Origin: Filimonas lacunae | Lineage (GTDB): Bacteria > Bacteroidota > Bacteroidia > Chitinophagales > Chitinophagaceae | DNA length: 64,000 bases | Reading direction: 5' to 3' | Assembly (NCBI RefSeq): GCF_002355595.1 | Contig: NZ_AP017422.1 | Coordinates: 5,336,823-5,400,822 of the forward strand | In this document: one piece after another, positions 17,075 through 25,782 of the stretch | Numbering within the stretch: position 1 is the stretch's first letter | How the letters are laid out: the number at the start of each line of letters is the position of its first letter | Notes under the pieces: model-generated | The model's database searches: none | Told to the model about the DNA's origin: nothing | The model's input: the letters and a program-made list of their open reading frames with translations, nothing else | Position numbers and translations under genes: made by a program

Positions 17075-18490
17075 ATGAACACCTTAGACACACACGATAT
17101 ACAAGGCATTATTCTGAAAGGATATGCCCAGCTACCGGCAAGTCATTTTCTATTACTTGCCATAGACTCTAACAACCAGGTGGGGCCCTGGTTACAAAAA
17201 GTGGCCGAACAGGTGATGCCCGGCAACCGCAAGCCCACCACACAGGCGTTAAACATTGCTTTTACCTATACAGGACTACAGGCATTAGGCCTGCCTGCTG
17301 ATGCCATGCAAACCTTTCCGCTGGAACTGGAAGACGGCATGACCACCCCGCATAAACAATTATTCCTGGGCGACTTTGACTATAACGATCCACGAAAATG
17401 GCATTGGGGCGGACCAACCAATGAACCCGTACATGCGTTGTTAATGCTGTATGCACTGGACGAAGACACGCTGGATGAATTATACCAGCAACAAGTGCAA
17501 CAGTTACCAACGGGGGTGCGATTAATTAAAAAACTGGAAACCTCTGTATTATCCAAACGGAAAGAACATTTTGGTTTCAGGGATGGTATAGCACAGCCTA
17601 CTATTGAAGGCTTAAGCCGCACTGACACACCGGAAAACACCGTAGCAGCCGGAGAGTTTATACTTGGCTACAAAAACAGTTACCAGCAATACCCCGATAG
17701 TCCCGTGGTAACCAGCACACCTGCTGCTACACATTTACCGGAAGCCACTACAAACAACACGCACGATCTTGGTAAAAACGGTAGTTACCTGGTATTCCGG
17801 CAAATGGAACAGAACGTGCAGCAGTTTTGGCAATACATGCACGATGCTACTGCCGAAAACGGCGAAACCAATGCAGAGGAAATGATTAAGCTGGCTGCCA
17901 AAATGATGGGACGCTGGCCCAGTGGTGCTCCTATATGCCTTTCGCCGGACAAAGACGACAGCAGCATGGAAAATCACGACAGCTTTGCCTACCGGGCATC
18001 GGACAGTGAAGGCCTGAAATGCCCTATAGGTTCGCACATCCGGCGCACCAATCCGCGTGATGCTATGGATGTGGATTTAAAAACCTCTATAGAAATATCC
18101 AACAAACACCGTATCCTGCGCCGTGGCCGCAGCTATGGAAAGCCTGTATGTGAAAGCCTGGAGCCTTCCGAAATACTCAGTTCCAAAAACTTTGAGGGCG
18201 AAAGAGGGCTGCACTTCCTCTGCTTCAATACCAGTATCGCACGCCAGTTTGAGTTTATACAAAATGCCTGGGTAAACAACCCCAAACTGTTTAATCTTAA
18301 TAATGAACGTGATCCCATTATAGGCAACAACCATCACCCGGAAGATGAACACAAATCAGGCTTCTTCAGTACGCCCCGCAACGGGCTGCGTAAAAGACTG
18401 AGCAATATTCCCCCCTTTGTAACTGTAAAGGGTGGCGCTTACTTTTTTATGCCGGGCATTAAAGCCCTTTCCTATTTATCCACTTTATAA
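17075..18490 (+). CDS. DyP-type heme peroxidase
   Basis: A 471-aa dye-decolourising-type peroxidase, larger than the bacterial A/B classes (about 300-350) and closer to the class C/D type. Visible features: GFRDG (G167-D170-G171, the GxxDG motif with the distal Asp), and the proximal heme ligand His321 in CPIGSHIRRTNPRD with the adjacent Arg pair. The distal Arg is probably in HRILRRGRSYG (about 345-355), and GLHFLCFNTSIARQFEFIQ (379-397) is a conserved C-terminal segment. No signal peptide or Tat motif, so cytoplasmic or membrane-bound via its partner. Flanked by the HFAR-duplication gene (10 bp) and the P450 (12 bp). It may use hydrogen peroxide on an unknown substrate. Confidence 0.93.
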   Translation: MNTLDTHDIQGIILKGYAQLPASHFLLLAIDSNNQVGPWLQKVAEQVMPGNRKPTTQALNIAFTYTGLQALGLPADAMQTFPLELEDGMTTPHKQLFLGDFDYNDPRKWHWGGPTNEPVHALLMLYALDEDTLDELYQQQVQQLPTGVRLIKKLETSVLSKRKEHFGFRDGIAQPTIEGLSRTDTPENTVAAGEFILGYKNSYQQYPDSPVVTSTPAATHLPEATTNNTHDLGKNGSYLVFRQMEQNVQQFWQYMHDATAENGETNAEEMIKLAAKMMGRWPSGAPICLSPDKDDSSMENHDSFAYRASDSEGLKCPIGSHIRRTNPRDAMDVDLKTSIEISNKHRILRRGRSYGKPVCESLEPSEILSSKNFEGERGLHFLCFNTSIARQFEFIQNAWVNNPKLFNLNNERDPIIGNNHHPEDEHKSGFFSTPRNGLRKRLSNIPPFVTVKGGAYFFMPGIKALSYLSTL

Positions 18491-18502
18491 ACACCGCCTT
18501 AT

Positions 18503-19705
18503 ATGAGCATCAGTAATTCTTTGAAAGTATGGGTGAGCAGTGCTCCCGTTTTACGCCCGGTGTTTTCGATATTGCGCAAATACAAACCGGTAGCGCGTAT
18601 AGGCAAAACTGTTGTAGTAACACGCTACAAAGATGTAATGGACGTGTTAAAAAGGGAAACCGATTTTACCGTGTATGAAATTGACGGGTATAAAATGGAA
18701 AGAATGGGTAACCCGTTTGTGCTGGGCATGGACGCCTCGCCCGAAACCACGCGCGACCGTGATATACTCAGACAGGTGATAAAACGGGAAGACCTGAAAA
18801 CTATACGCGTAATGATACGCCACATAGCCAACGACCTGCTGGAACAGGCCCAACCTAACCATACTATTGATACCGTTAACGGTTATGCACGCCTGGCATC
18901 GGTAAGGGTGGTGGCACAATACTTTGGCGTACCGGCTGATGAGGCAACCATGATGCGCTGGCAAAGAAGCATTTTCAGCGAAGCCTTTGCCAACCTCAAC
19001 GATAACAAGGCCATTCGCGAAAGAGGCATGATTGCAGCCAAAGAAATAGCCGCCCACTTAAACCAGCTGATACAACAACGCCAGCAGCAAACCACTCCAT
19101 TGGAAGACAATGTGCTGAACCGGCTTATACAGCTACAACCTTACAACAGCTGGCTAAACAACGATGCAGTCAGAAGAAACATCCTATGCATCCTGGGTGT
19201 AGTGGAAAACACCAGCAAAGTAGTTACCCATATTATCGACCAGTTGTTAAAGCGGCCTGATATTATGAAAGCCTGCCAACAGGCAGTGCATGCTAATGAT
19301 ATGGAAACACTGCGTAGTTACTGCTTCGATATTCTGCGCTTTAACCCACATAACCCCATCATACTGCGTTATTGCAAACATGGTGCAGTAATAGGCAAAG
19401 ACACCCCATACGAACGCCGTGTACCCGCAGGTAGCACTATCTATGCCGCCACCCTGTCGGCCATGTTTGATGAAGACATTGTACATAACGCCAAACAGAT
19501 AGATCCTAATCGCAACGTAGAATACATGCACTTTGGATATGGTCCGCATGTATGCAGCGGAAAATATATCAGTGAGGTTACAGTACCCGAACTGGTAGCA
19601 GGCCTGCTAAGGTTAAAAAATTTACAAAGGGCGCCGGGGAAGGCAGGAAAAATACAATATGAAGAAGTTGTATTTCCGAAAAGCTTAAGTTTGACTTTTA
19701 ACTAA
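18503..19705 (+). CDS. Cytochrome P450
   Basis: A soluble bacterial-type P450, 400 aa. The heme-thiolate loop is F344-G-Y-G-P-H-V-C351-S-G. In the I-helix, GVVENTS (about 232-238) stands where (A/G)Gx(D/E)T lies. The K-helix shows D276-I-L-R279 instead of the near-universal ExxR, a conservative but rare change. No membrane anchor. It directly follows the DyP peroxidase (12-bp gap), suggesting a shared electron or peroxide economy: peroxygenase-type P450 activity is an attractive idea, as no ferredoxin gene is nearby. The substrate is unknown. It is followed by an 86-aa gene after 31 bp. Confidence 0.92.
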   Translation: MSISNSLKVWVSSAPVLRPVFSILRKYKPVARIGKTVVVTRYKDVMDVLKRETDFTVYEIDGYKMERMGNPFVLGMDASPETTRDRDILRQVIKREDLKTIRVMIRHIANDLLEQAQPNHTIDTVNGYARLASVRVVAQYFGVPADEATMMRWQRSIFSEAFANLNDNKAIRERGMIAAKEIAAHLNQLIQQRQQQTTPLEDNVLNRLIQLQPYNSWLNNDAVRRNILCILGVVENTSKVVTHIIDQLLKRPDIMKACQQAVHANDMETLRSYCFDILRFNPHNPIILRYCKHGAVIGKDTPYERRVPAGSTIYAATLSAMFDEDIVHNAKQIDPNRNVEYMHFGYGPHVCSGKYISEVTVPELVAGLLRLKNLQRAPGKAGKIQYEEVVFPKSLSLTFN

Positions 19706-19736
19706 TGATTGTACACGCTCTAAAATCTATTTATCC

Positions 19737-19997
19737 ATGTCTAAGTGCAATTTCAACGTTCCTTTAAACAATACTGCAGATGCAGTAGTAGAAAAATTAA
19801 GATCGCGTATTACCGCCGCCAAAGGCTCTTTCGATGGAGATAGCAGCAAAGGCAATTTTGTAGTGCAAACACCACTGGGAGCTGTGCATGGCAATTACAC
19901 CGTAGCAGGTGAAACATTAAATGTAGACATTACGGATAAGCCTATGTTTGTACCCTGCGATATGATCGAAGGCTATTTACAAAAAGAACTGGCTTAA
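19737..19997 (+). CDS. Small conserved-type protein ending the peroxidase/P450 operon (86 aa)
   Basis: A short protein with a KCNF start and a strand-rich core: NFVVQTPLGAVHGNYTVAGETLNVDITDKPMF, followed by PCDMIEGYLQKEL. Two Cys (K-C near the start, P-C near the end) may pair or bind metal. The organisation (one helix, a beta meander, one C-terminal helix) suggests a compact domain of an unnamed family. It lacks a signal peptide. Its stop codon shares TTAA with the convergent RDD gene. Role unknown; its position suggests an accessory to the oxidative enzymes upstream. Confidence 0.7.
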   Translation: MSKCNFNVPLNNTADAVVEKLRSRITAAKGSFDGDSSKGNFVVQTPLGAVHGNYTVAGETLNVDITDKPMFVPCDMIEGYLQKELA

Positions 19998-20506
19998 AAG
20001 ATCAGGAAAAATACACCTGCATGTACGGCAAAGGAAATGCATACACAAAGTGCTACCTGGCCGTATTTTACTTTAGGCACCTCAGATAAACGGGGAGACT
20101 TTACCAGTTCGGTACCGGTAATTTTATCCCCTATTCTTTTATGCATGGTTTCGGGCGAAACCAGTACCTCTACCGGCCACACCAGGCAAAAAATATTACG
20201 CACCAGGCATTTCAGCGGTGAAGCCGGTTGGCCGGTGATTCTGTCAATTACCTGAAAATCATACTTACGCTTCGCATAGCTCTGCCCGTTTAAGCTGTCT
20301 TTGCAGAAATACAACGACAAGCCAAACACCAGCAGGTAATACAGATTATGGTAAGTAGCCAGCTCAAAATGAGCATAACCCAACGGGTCTATTACCAGGT
20401 ATACAATTAACGGAATGGCGAAGAAAAGACTTATACAAGTCATACAAAAGTGGTCAACAAGCATAGCTTTTAACCTCAGGGATGTAGGGATAGAACGGTA
20501 AGTCAT
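19994..20506 (-). CDS. RDD family membrane protein
   Basis: A 170-aa protein with an N-terminal RDD signature (RLKAMLVDHFCM; Arg and the Asp of helix 1) and a later KRKYDFQVIDRITGQP segment typical of the family. Predicted membrane helices are near 18-40, 52-68, 105-120 and 150-168. RDD proteins are linked to ion and stress homeostasis, sometimes to cation or proton exchange; no precise function follows. It ends on the TTAA shared with the operon to its left, transcribed towards it. Lacks an obvious promoter box. Confidence 0.8.
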   Translation of the reverse strand: MTYRSIPTSLRLKAMLVDHFCMTCISLFFAIPLIVYLVIDPLGYAHFELATYHNLYYLLVFGLSLYFCKDSLNGQSYAKRKYDFQVIDRITGQPASPLKCLVRNIFCLVWPVEVLVSPETMHKRIGDKITGTELVKSPRLSEVPKVKYGQVALCVCISFAVHAGVFFLIF

Positions 20507-20595
20507 AGCAGGGGGAGGTTTGGTGGAAAATTACTACAATATCTAAAAAGCAGGCTATTGAACAAAGCCTATTTACACCCCTTAAACTAAGGACT

Positions 20596-21456
20596 CTACC
20601 TTTGTGCGTTATAAATGTACCCTTGCTTGTAATACCTGTCTAACAACGCATTAGCAAAAGACAAATTATGTTCCTGCCTGGCTTTGTAGTAAGGAGCCAC
20701 AATTTTGTTAGTTCCGGAAGCCGGGTATTGCCTGCCCAGATAAGCACAGGCCGAGAGAAAGAACACACTGTCTGTTCCCCGCATCAGCGAAGTAAGCAGG
20801 GTTCTATGGCTTTCTTTCATATCCTTTTGTAAAATAAAAGCTGCATGCTGTGCTCCAAAGTTTTCGCGCCAGATCATATTTTCAATCAAAGTTTCCGGAG
20901 ATACTGCCACCTGCGTATGCACATTCACCGTCTCTTTAAATTCTTTGTTCATGCGGGCGATATAGGCATTTACATCGGGCGATACAAACCTCGACATACG
21001 GGCCGCTACCAAATCCCAATCCTGCACCACCATCATCTTCCCTCCTGCCAGCACTACCTTATACCCATTCTCCCGTAACCTGTTACTAAACACTTTCAGT
21101 TCACCGGTTAGTTCACGGGTTACCCCCCATTCATCTGTTGCCACCAGCGATTGATACTCTTCTTTGTTTTGTACCAGTTGCGTTAACGTATTACATTGCT
21201 GTTTACAAAAATTTTCAAAAATCACAAATCCCTCATCGCACGAATCCTGGCCTGCACCGGTAAATAGTTTACAGTATTGTTTTACCGCCAGCGCGGCAGA
21301 TTGAATATCAGCAACATCCAGCTGCTGTGTGTAGGTAAGGTATGGAGTTTCCAGTACTCCCTGCTGTTGCGTACCGGCCTGCTTTTTAGCAGCTTTGTCG
21401 CATCCGGTAAAAAAAGGGCAGGCAATAAAAAACATCAGGGCTATACGATTATACAT
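20596..21456 (-). CDS. Lipoprotein of unknown function
   Basis: A 286-aa lipoprotein with signal MYNRIALMFFIACPFFTGC (lipobox FTGC). The mature part is helical, with a C-x5-C-x9-C-x3-C distribution near residues 62-88 (cysteines in YCKLF, DSCDEG, NFCKQQC), then charged helices (RMSRFVSPDVNAYIARMNKEFKE) and a C-terminal YYKARQEHNLSFANALLDRYYKQ segment. No recognised family; a helix-rich periplasmic protein with possible disulphides. Transcribed alone, leftward. Start chosen because the lipobox is correctly placed. Confidence 0.7.
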   Translation of the reverse strand: MYNRIALMFFIACPFFTGCDKAAKKQAGTQQQGVLETPYLTYTQQLDVADIQSAALAVKQYCKLFTGAGQDSCDEGFVIFENFCKQQCNTLTQLVQNKEEYQSLVATDEWGVTRELTGELKVFSNRLRENGYKVVLAGGKMMVVQDWDLVAARMSRFVSPDVNAYIARMNKEFKETVNVHTQVAVSPETLIENMIWRENFGAQHAAFILQKDMKESHRTLLTSLMRGTDSVFFLSACAYLGRQYPASGTNKIVAPYYKARQEHNLSFANALLDRYYKQGYIYNAQR

Positions 21457-21598
21457 AAGGCGAAAGGGCTAAAAATGATGCGAATATACAGTAGCCACCA
21501 CATTTAATATGTTAAGGATGCCCATAAACGGGCAAATGGCTGTTACTGCCGGTTAAACAAAATCATGCATCTTTACAGGTGTAAAATATCCCCTGTTT

Positions 21599-24151
21599 AT
21601 GAAGTATGTAAAGCATATATGGGCGGCATTCCTGTTTCCCTTGTTTACGAATGCACAATCTTTACCCGTAACCACCGGTGTGCCACTACCCCTGGCCGAT
21701 TACCGCAGTAAAAACATTAAACAGGTAGAATATGCATTAGACCTGAACGTTACCGGAGCACCAACCACTCCTATACCTGCCACAGAAACCATACGTTTTA
21801 AATTGTTGGGCAACAGCCAGCCGCTGCAAATTGACTTTAAAGCACCACCCGATGCCATAAGTAAACTGCTGGTGAACGGCAAAACCGTAAAACCCGACAT
21901 ACGCAACGAGCACCTGGTAATACCCATGCAATGGCTGCGTACCGGCAGCAATACCGTGCAAATACAGTTTATAGCCGGCAGTACCTCTTTAAACCGCAAT
22001 GCCGACTACCTGTATACCCTGCTGGTGCCCGAAAAAGCACGTTCCGTATTTCCCTGCTTCGATCAGCCCAATATCAAAGCGGTGTTTCAACTAACCCTGC
22101 AGCTGCCATTGGCCTGGCAGGCTATTGCCAACGGCCCCCTGCAGGATTCTGTTATTAACGCCAACAGCAAAACATATCATTTTCAACCTTCCGATACCAT
22201 CAGCACTTATTTGTTTGCTTTTGTAGCTGGTAACTTTGCCCAAACCGAAGTAACCTCCGGCAACCGCACCATACACGGGTTGTATCGCGAAACGGATAGC
22301 GCCAAATTAAGCGCCAGCCTGCATTCGTTGTTTGCGATACAATACGATGCACTTACGTTTATGGAAACCTACACCGGCATTCCCTATCCGTTTAAAAAAT
22401 TCGATTTTGCCGCTATTCCCGATTTTCAATTTGGAGGTATGGAACATCCCGGCGCTATTGAATACAAAGCATCTACCCTTTTCCTGGAAGAAAGCGCTAC
22501 CAGAGACCAGCTGAATGCCCGCAGCAACCTGCTTTCGCACGAAACCGCTCATATGTGGTTTGGCGACCTGGTAACCATGCGCTGGTTTAACGATGTATGG
22601 ATGAAAGAAGTGTTTGCCAACTTTATGGCAGATAAAATTGGCAACCTCACCGTTTCCAACAACAACTTCGATCTTAAATTTCTCACCGATCATTACCCCG
22701 CCGCCTATAACACCGATCGCACACAAGGCACACACCCCATACGCCAGCAACTGGATAACTTAAAAGATGCAGGCAGTATGTATGGCAATATTATTTACCA
22801 CAAAGCGCCCATTATGATGCGCCAGCTGGAACTGCTGATGGGCGAAGATTCGTTACGCGAAGGTCTGCGCGAATACCTGCGCACCTATGCCAACCGCAAT
22901 GCATCCTGGCCCGACTTAATTAATATACTGGACAAGCATTGTACAGCCAACCTGCAGGCCTGGAACAAAGTATGGGTAAATGAGTCCAGCCGTCCGGTGT
23001 TTGATTACACCATGGACACCACCGGCGGCATTATCCAGCACTTTGTACTTACCCAGCACGCAGAAGATGGCAGTAAAAAAATATGGCCGCAATTTTTTGC
23101 AATAGCACTGGTGTATGAAGATCATACCGAAGAAATAACCGTGTCAACAGACAGCGCCATCATGCGCCTTTCCCAGTTATCCGGCCGGCCGGTGCCACAG
23201 GCATTGGTGTTTAATGCCAATGGCCAGGGCTATGGGGTATTCCCTGCCACACTGGCCAGTAACACTCCTGTTTATAACCTGTTTACGCCACTTATGCGCG
23301 CTTCGTTTTATTTAAACTGTTACGAGAACGCATTAAGCGGTAAAGGCATTACCCCGTTACAACTTATTCAGCTATACCACAAAGGGTTTACACAGGAAAG
23401 AGAAGAACTCAACCTCACCCTGTTACTGGACCAGTTTTCCAGTGTGTTCTGGCGTTTTTTATCCCAGCAACAACGTACCGATCTGGCGCCTGCCCTGGAA
23501 ATAGCTTTATGGGACGCCATGAACCGCAACAGCTACCCTAACCAGCAAAAATTATTATTAAAAGCCTATAGCAACATCGCATTAACCAAAGGTGCACAGG
23601 ACACGCTTTTCCATATCTGGCAAAAGAAACAACCGCCTTTACAGGTAAAGCTGTATGAAGATGATTACCAGAACCTGGCAGCCACCCTGGCTATCAGAAA
23701 CTACCCTGGTTATGACACTGTTTTACTGGCTCAGTTACAACGTATAGAAAATGCCGACCGCAAGTTGCGCTGGCAATTCCTGCTTCCTGCTTTATCCAAC
23801 GATACAGCACAACGCAGCCAGTTTTTCACTTCACTGCAACAACGCAGCAATCGTAGCAAAGAAGCCTGGGTAGGTACCGCGTTAAGCTATCTGCATCATC
23901 CGTTACGCACCTCGCAAGCCATCAGCTACCTGCCGCAAAGCCTTCACATGCTGGAAGAAATTCAACAAACCGGCGATATCTTTTTTCCGCAAAACTGGCT
24001 GGGCGCCACATTGGGTTACTATCAAACCACTGCTGCCGGCAACATTGTACGCAACTTTCTAAAAACGCATCCGGGCTATAATCCCAAACTGAGAGATAAA
24101 ATATTGCAAGCGGCAGACAATATATTCCGTGCAGAAAAACTGGTGAAATAA
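21599..24151 (+). CDS. M1 family metallopeptidase (aminopeptidase N-like)
   Basis: Zinc aminopeptidase of 850 aa, presumably periplasmic, removing N-terminal residues of imported peptides. Signal peptide about 1-19 (ending NAQ). The exopeptidase motif is GGMEH (279-283, the GAMEN equivalent). The zinc site is H314-E315-T-A-H318, 18 residues, E337 (the HExxH-x18-E pattern). A long C-terminal helical region (about 560-850) corresponds to the ERAP1-like or armadillo-type domain. It is followed within 4 bp by xseA, so the two share transcription. Upstream 142 bases show no clear promoter box. Confidence 0.93.
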   Translation: MKYVKHIWAAFLFPLFTNAQSLPVTTGVPLPLADYRSKNIKQVEYALDLNVTGAPTTPIPATETIRFKLLGNSQPLQIDFKAPPDAISKLLVNGKTVKPDIRNEHLVIPMQWLRTGSNTVQIQFIAGSTSLNRNADYLYTLLVPEKARSVFPCFDQPNIKAVFQLTLQLPLAWQAIANGPLQDSVINANSKTYHFQPSDTISTYLFAFVAGNFAQTEVTSGNRTIHGLYRETDSAKLSASLHSLFAIQYDALTFMETYTGIPYPFKKFDFAAIPDFQFGGMEHPGAIEYKASTLFLEESATRDQLNARSNLLSHETAHMWFGDLVTMRWFNDVWMKEVFANFMADKIGNLTVSNNNFDLKFLTDHYPAAYNTDRTQGTHPIRQQLDNLKDAGSMYGNIIYHKAPIMMRQLELLMGEDSLREGLREYLRTYANRNASWPDLINILDKHCTANLQAWNKVWVNESSRPVFDYTMDTTGGIIQHFVLTQHAEDGSKKIWPQFFAIALVYEDHTEEITVSTDSAIMRLSQLSGRPVPQALVFNANGQGYGVFPATLASNTPVYNLFTPLMRASFYLNCYENALSGKGITPLQLIQLYHKGFTQEREELNLTLLLDQFSSVFWRFLSQQQRTDLAPALEIALWDAMNRNSYPNQQKLLLKAYSNIALTKGAQDTLFHIWQKKQPPLQVKLYEDDYQNLAATLAIRNYPGYDTVLLAQLQRIENADRKLRWQFLLPALSNDTAQRSQFFTSLQQRSNRSKEAWVGTALSYLHHPLRTSQAISYLPQSLHMLEEIQQTGDIFFPQNWLGATLGYYQTTAAGNIVRNFLKTHPGYNPKLRDKILQAADNIFRAEKLVK

Positions 24152-24155
24152 ACAC

Positions 24156-25595
24156 ATGCAGGCAGAAAAACATATAAGGCTATCGCAGCTGAACGACAAA
24201 ATTCAACAGGTGGTTCAGCAGGCCTTTTCATCTGTATCCTTTTGGGTGATTGCCGATGTAACCAGCCATACTTACCGGGCCGCTAAAAACTACCACAGTT
24301 TTGACCTGGTAGAGAAAGACACGCACTCCAATAATATCATCGCCAAAATATCCGGCAAAGCCTGGGGCATGGGCTCCACCAGCATTACCCGGTTTGAAGC
24401 CATTACCGGGCAACCCTTTACCAACAACATACAGGTGCTGGTAAACATATCGGTACAGTTCCATCCCGTATATGGGCTGCAGATAAACCTGCACGATATA
24501 GACCCCAGCTTTACACTGGGTAAGCTGGAACAGCAACGGCAGGCCACCCTGCAAAAACTGGTGGATGAAAATCCCGGTTTTATTACTAAAAGAGGGGAGG
24601 TATATGATACCCGCAATAAGCAACTACCGCTTAACAAAGTAATACAACGCGTAGCCGTTATTACTTCTGCCACCTCTGCCGGCGGTGAAGACTTCCGGCA
24701 TACACTGGCTAATAACCCCTATGGCTACCAGTTTTACCTGGATAACTTTTTCACCATTGTACAGGGTGAAAATAACGCCGATTTACTGGTGCAGAAACTG
24801 ATTGACATTTTTCAGGCAAACCAGCCTTACGATGCGGTAGTAATCATTCGTGGTGGAGGGGCACAAACCGATTTCCTGTTATTTGATAATTACCAGGTAG
24901 GAAAAGCCATAGCCAAATTTCCTGTTCCTGTTATCACCGGTATTGGTCACCAGAAAAATGAAACCATTGCCGATATGATGGCGCATACCGCCACTAAAAC
25001 ACCTACGCAGGCAGCTGAATTTATTATCAGCCACAACAAGCAGTTTGAAGACACCCTGCTACTGTTGCAAAAACACATTGTTATAAAATCGCAGCAACTG
25101 TTTTCACTGCAATGGCAACAACTGGCTGCTTTACAAAGTGGTATTGTTAACAATACGCGGGATGCTATTGCCGACTATAAAGACAGCTTAACCTCATTAA
25201 ACCAGGCGGTTATTCACTCCTCCCGTTCTATTGTGTTTAATCAGAAAACCGAACTGATAAACCTATCCTCGCAACTATCCGCTTTACCCCGTATGATATT
25301 GCAGGATAAAAAAAATGAACTGAGCAACGCTATCCATCATATCAAAGTGTTTAACACACAGCTGCTGAAAAACCAGGCCACCCACCTGGGCCATTACAGC
25401 AGCCTGATAAAATTAATGTCGCCCGATAATATTCTGAAAAAAGGATTTGCTATTGTAAAAGCACGCCAGGCCGTTACCAGCAATCCCGCCGATATTTTGC
25501 CGGGCGATAGTATTGAGGTAATTTTATCCAGTACAGAAATACAAGCCACAGTTACCAGCAAAGCCCCCTACGATGGAAGAGATTTTAACATATGA
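24156..25595 (+). CDS. xseA: Exodeoxyribonuclease VII large subunit
   Basis: Large subunit of ExoVII, the processive exonuclease that degrades single-stranded DNA from both ends; several large subunits bind many small ones. The 479-aa protein has the N-terminal OB-fold (about 8-115), then the Exonuc_VII_L catalytic domain with the diagnostic VVIIRGGGAQTDFLLFDNY (about residue 230-250) and PVITGIGHQKNETIADMMAH (about 260-280) segments, then a long helical coiled-coil arm and a C-terminal small beta region. xseB starts inside its 3' end (23-bp overlap). Sits 4 bp after the M1 peptidase gene, an unusual partner. Confidence 0.96.
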   Translation: MQAEKHIRLSQLNDKIQQVVQQAFSSVSFWVIADVTSHTYRAAKNYHSFDLVEKDTHSNNIIAKISGKAWGMGSTSITRFEAITGQPFTNNIQVLVNISVQFHPVYGLQINLHDIDPSFTLGKLEQQRQATLQKLVDENPGFITKRGEVYDTRNKQLPLNKVIQRVAVITSATSAGGEDFRHTLANNPYGYQFYLDNFFTIVQGENNADLLVQKLIDIFQANQPYDAVVIIRGGGAQTDFLLFDNYQVGKAIAKFPVPVITGIGHQKNETIADMMAHTATKTPTQAAEFIISHNKQFEDTLLLLQKHIVIKSQQLFSLQWQQLAALQSGIVNNTRDAIADYKDSLTSLNQAVIHSSRSIVFNQKTELINLSSQLSALPRMILQDKKNELSNAIHHIKVFNTQLLKNQATHLGHYSSLIKLMSPDNILKKGFAIVKARQAVTSNPADILPGDSIEVILSSTEIQATVTSKAPYDGRDFNI

Positions 25596-25782
25596 AGATG
25601 CGTACCAGGAGCTGGTACAGATTGCACAGGATATCGAAAACGAATCTGTTTCGGTAGATGTATTGGCCGTAAAAGTAAAGCGGGCTTCTGACCTGATTAC
25701 TTTTTGTCAAACCAAATTGAAATCCACAGAAGCCGAAGTCAATAAGATTATTGCACAAATGGAGGGTAGCTCTGGCCGATAA
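25573..25782 (+). CDS. xseB: Exodeoxyribonuclease VII small subunit
   Basis: Small subunit of ExoVII, 69 aa, a helical hairpin that coats the coiled-coil arm of XseA. The sequence YEDAYQELVQIAQDIENE...VKRASDLITFCQTKL fits the family. It overlaps xseA by 23 bases, which ensures balanced synthesis. A degenerate 21-bp repeat array begins about 30 bases after the stop codon. Confidence 0.93.
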   Translation: MEEILTYEDAYQELVQIAQDIENESVSVDVLAVKVKRASDLITFCQTKLKSTEAEVNKIIAQMEGSSGR

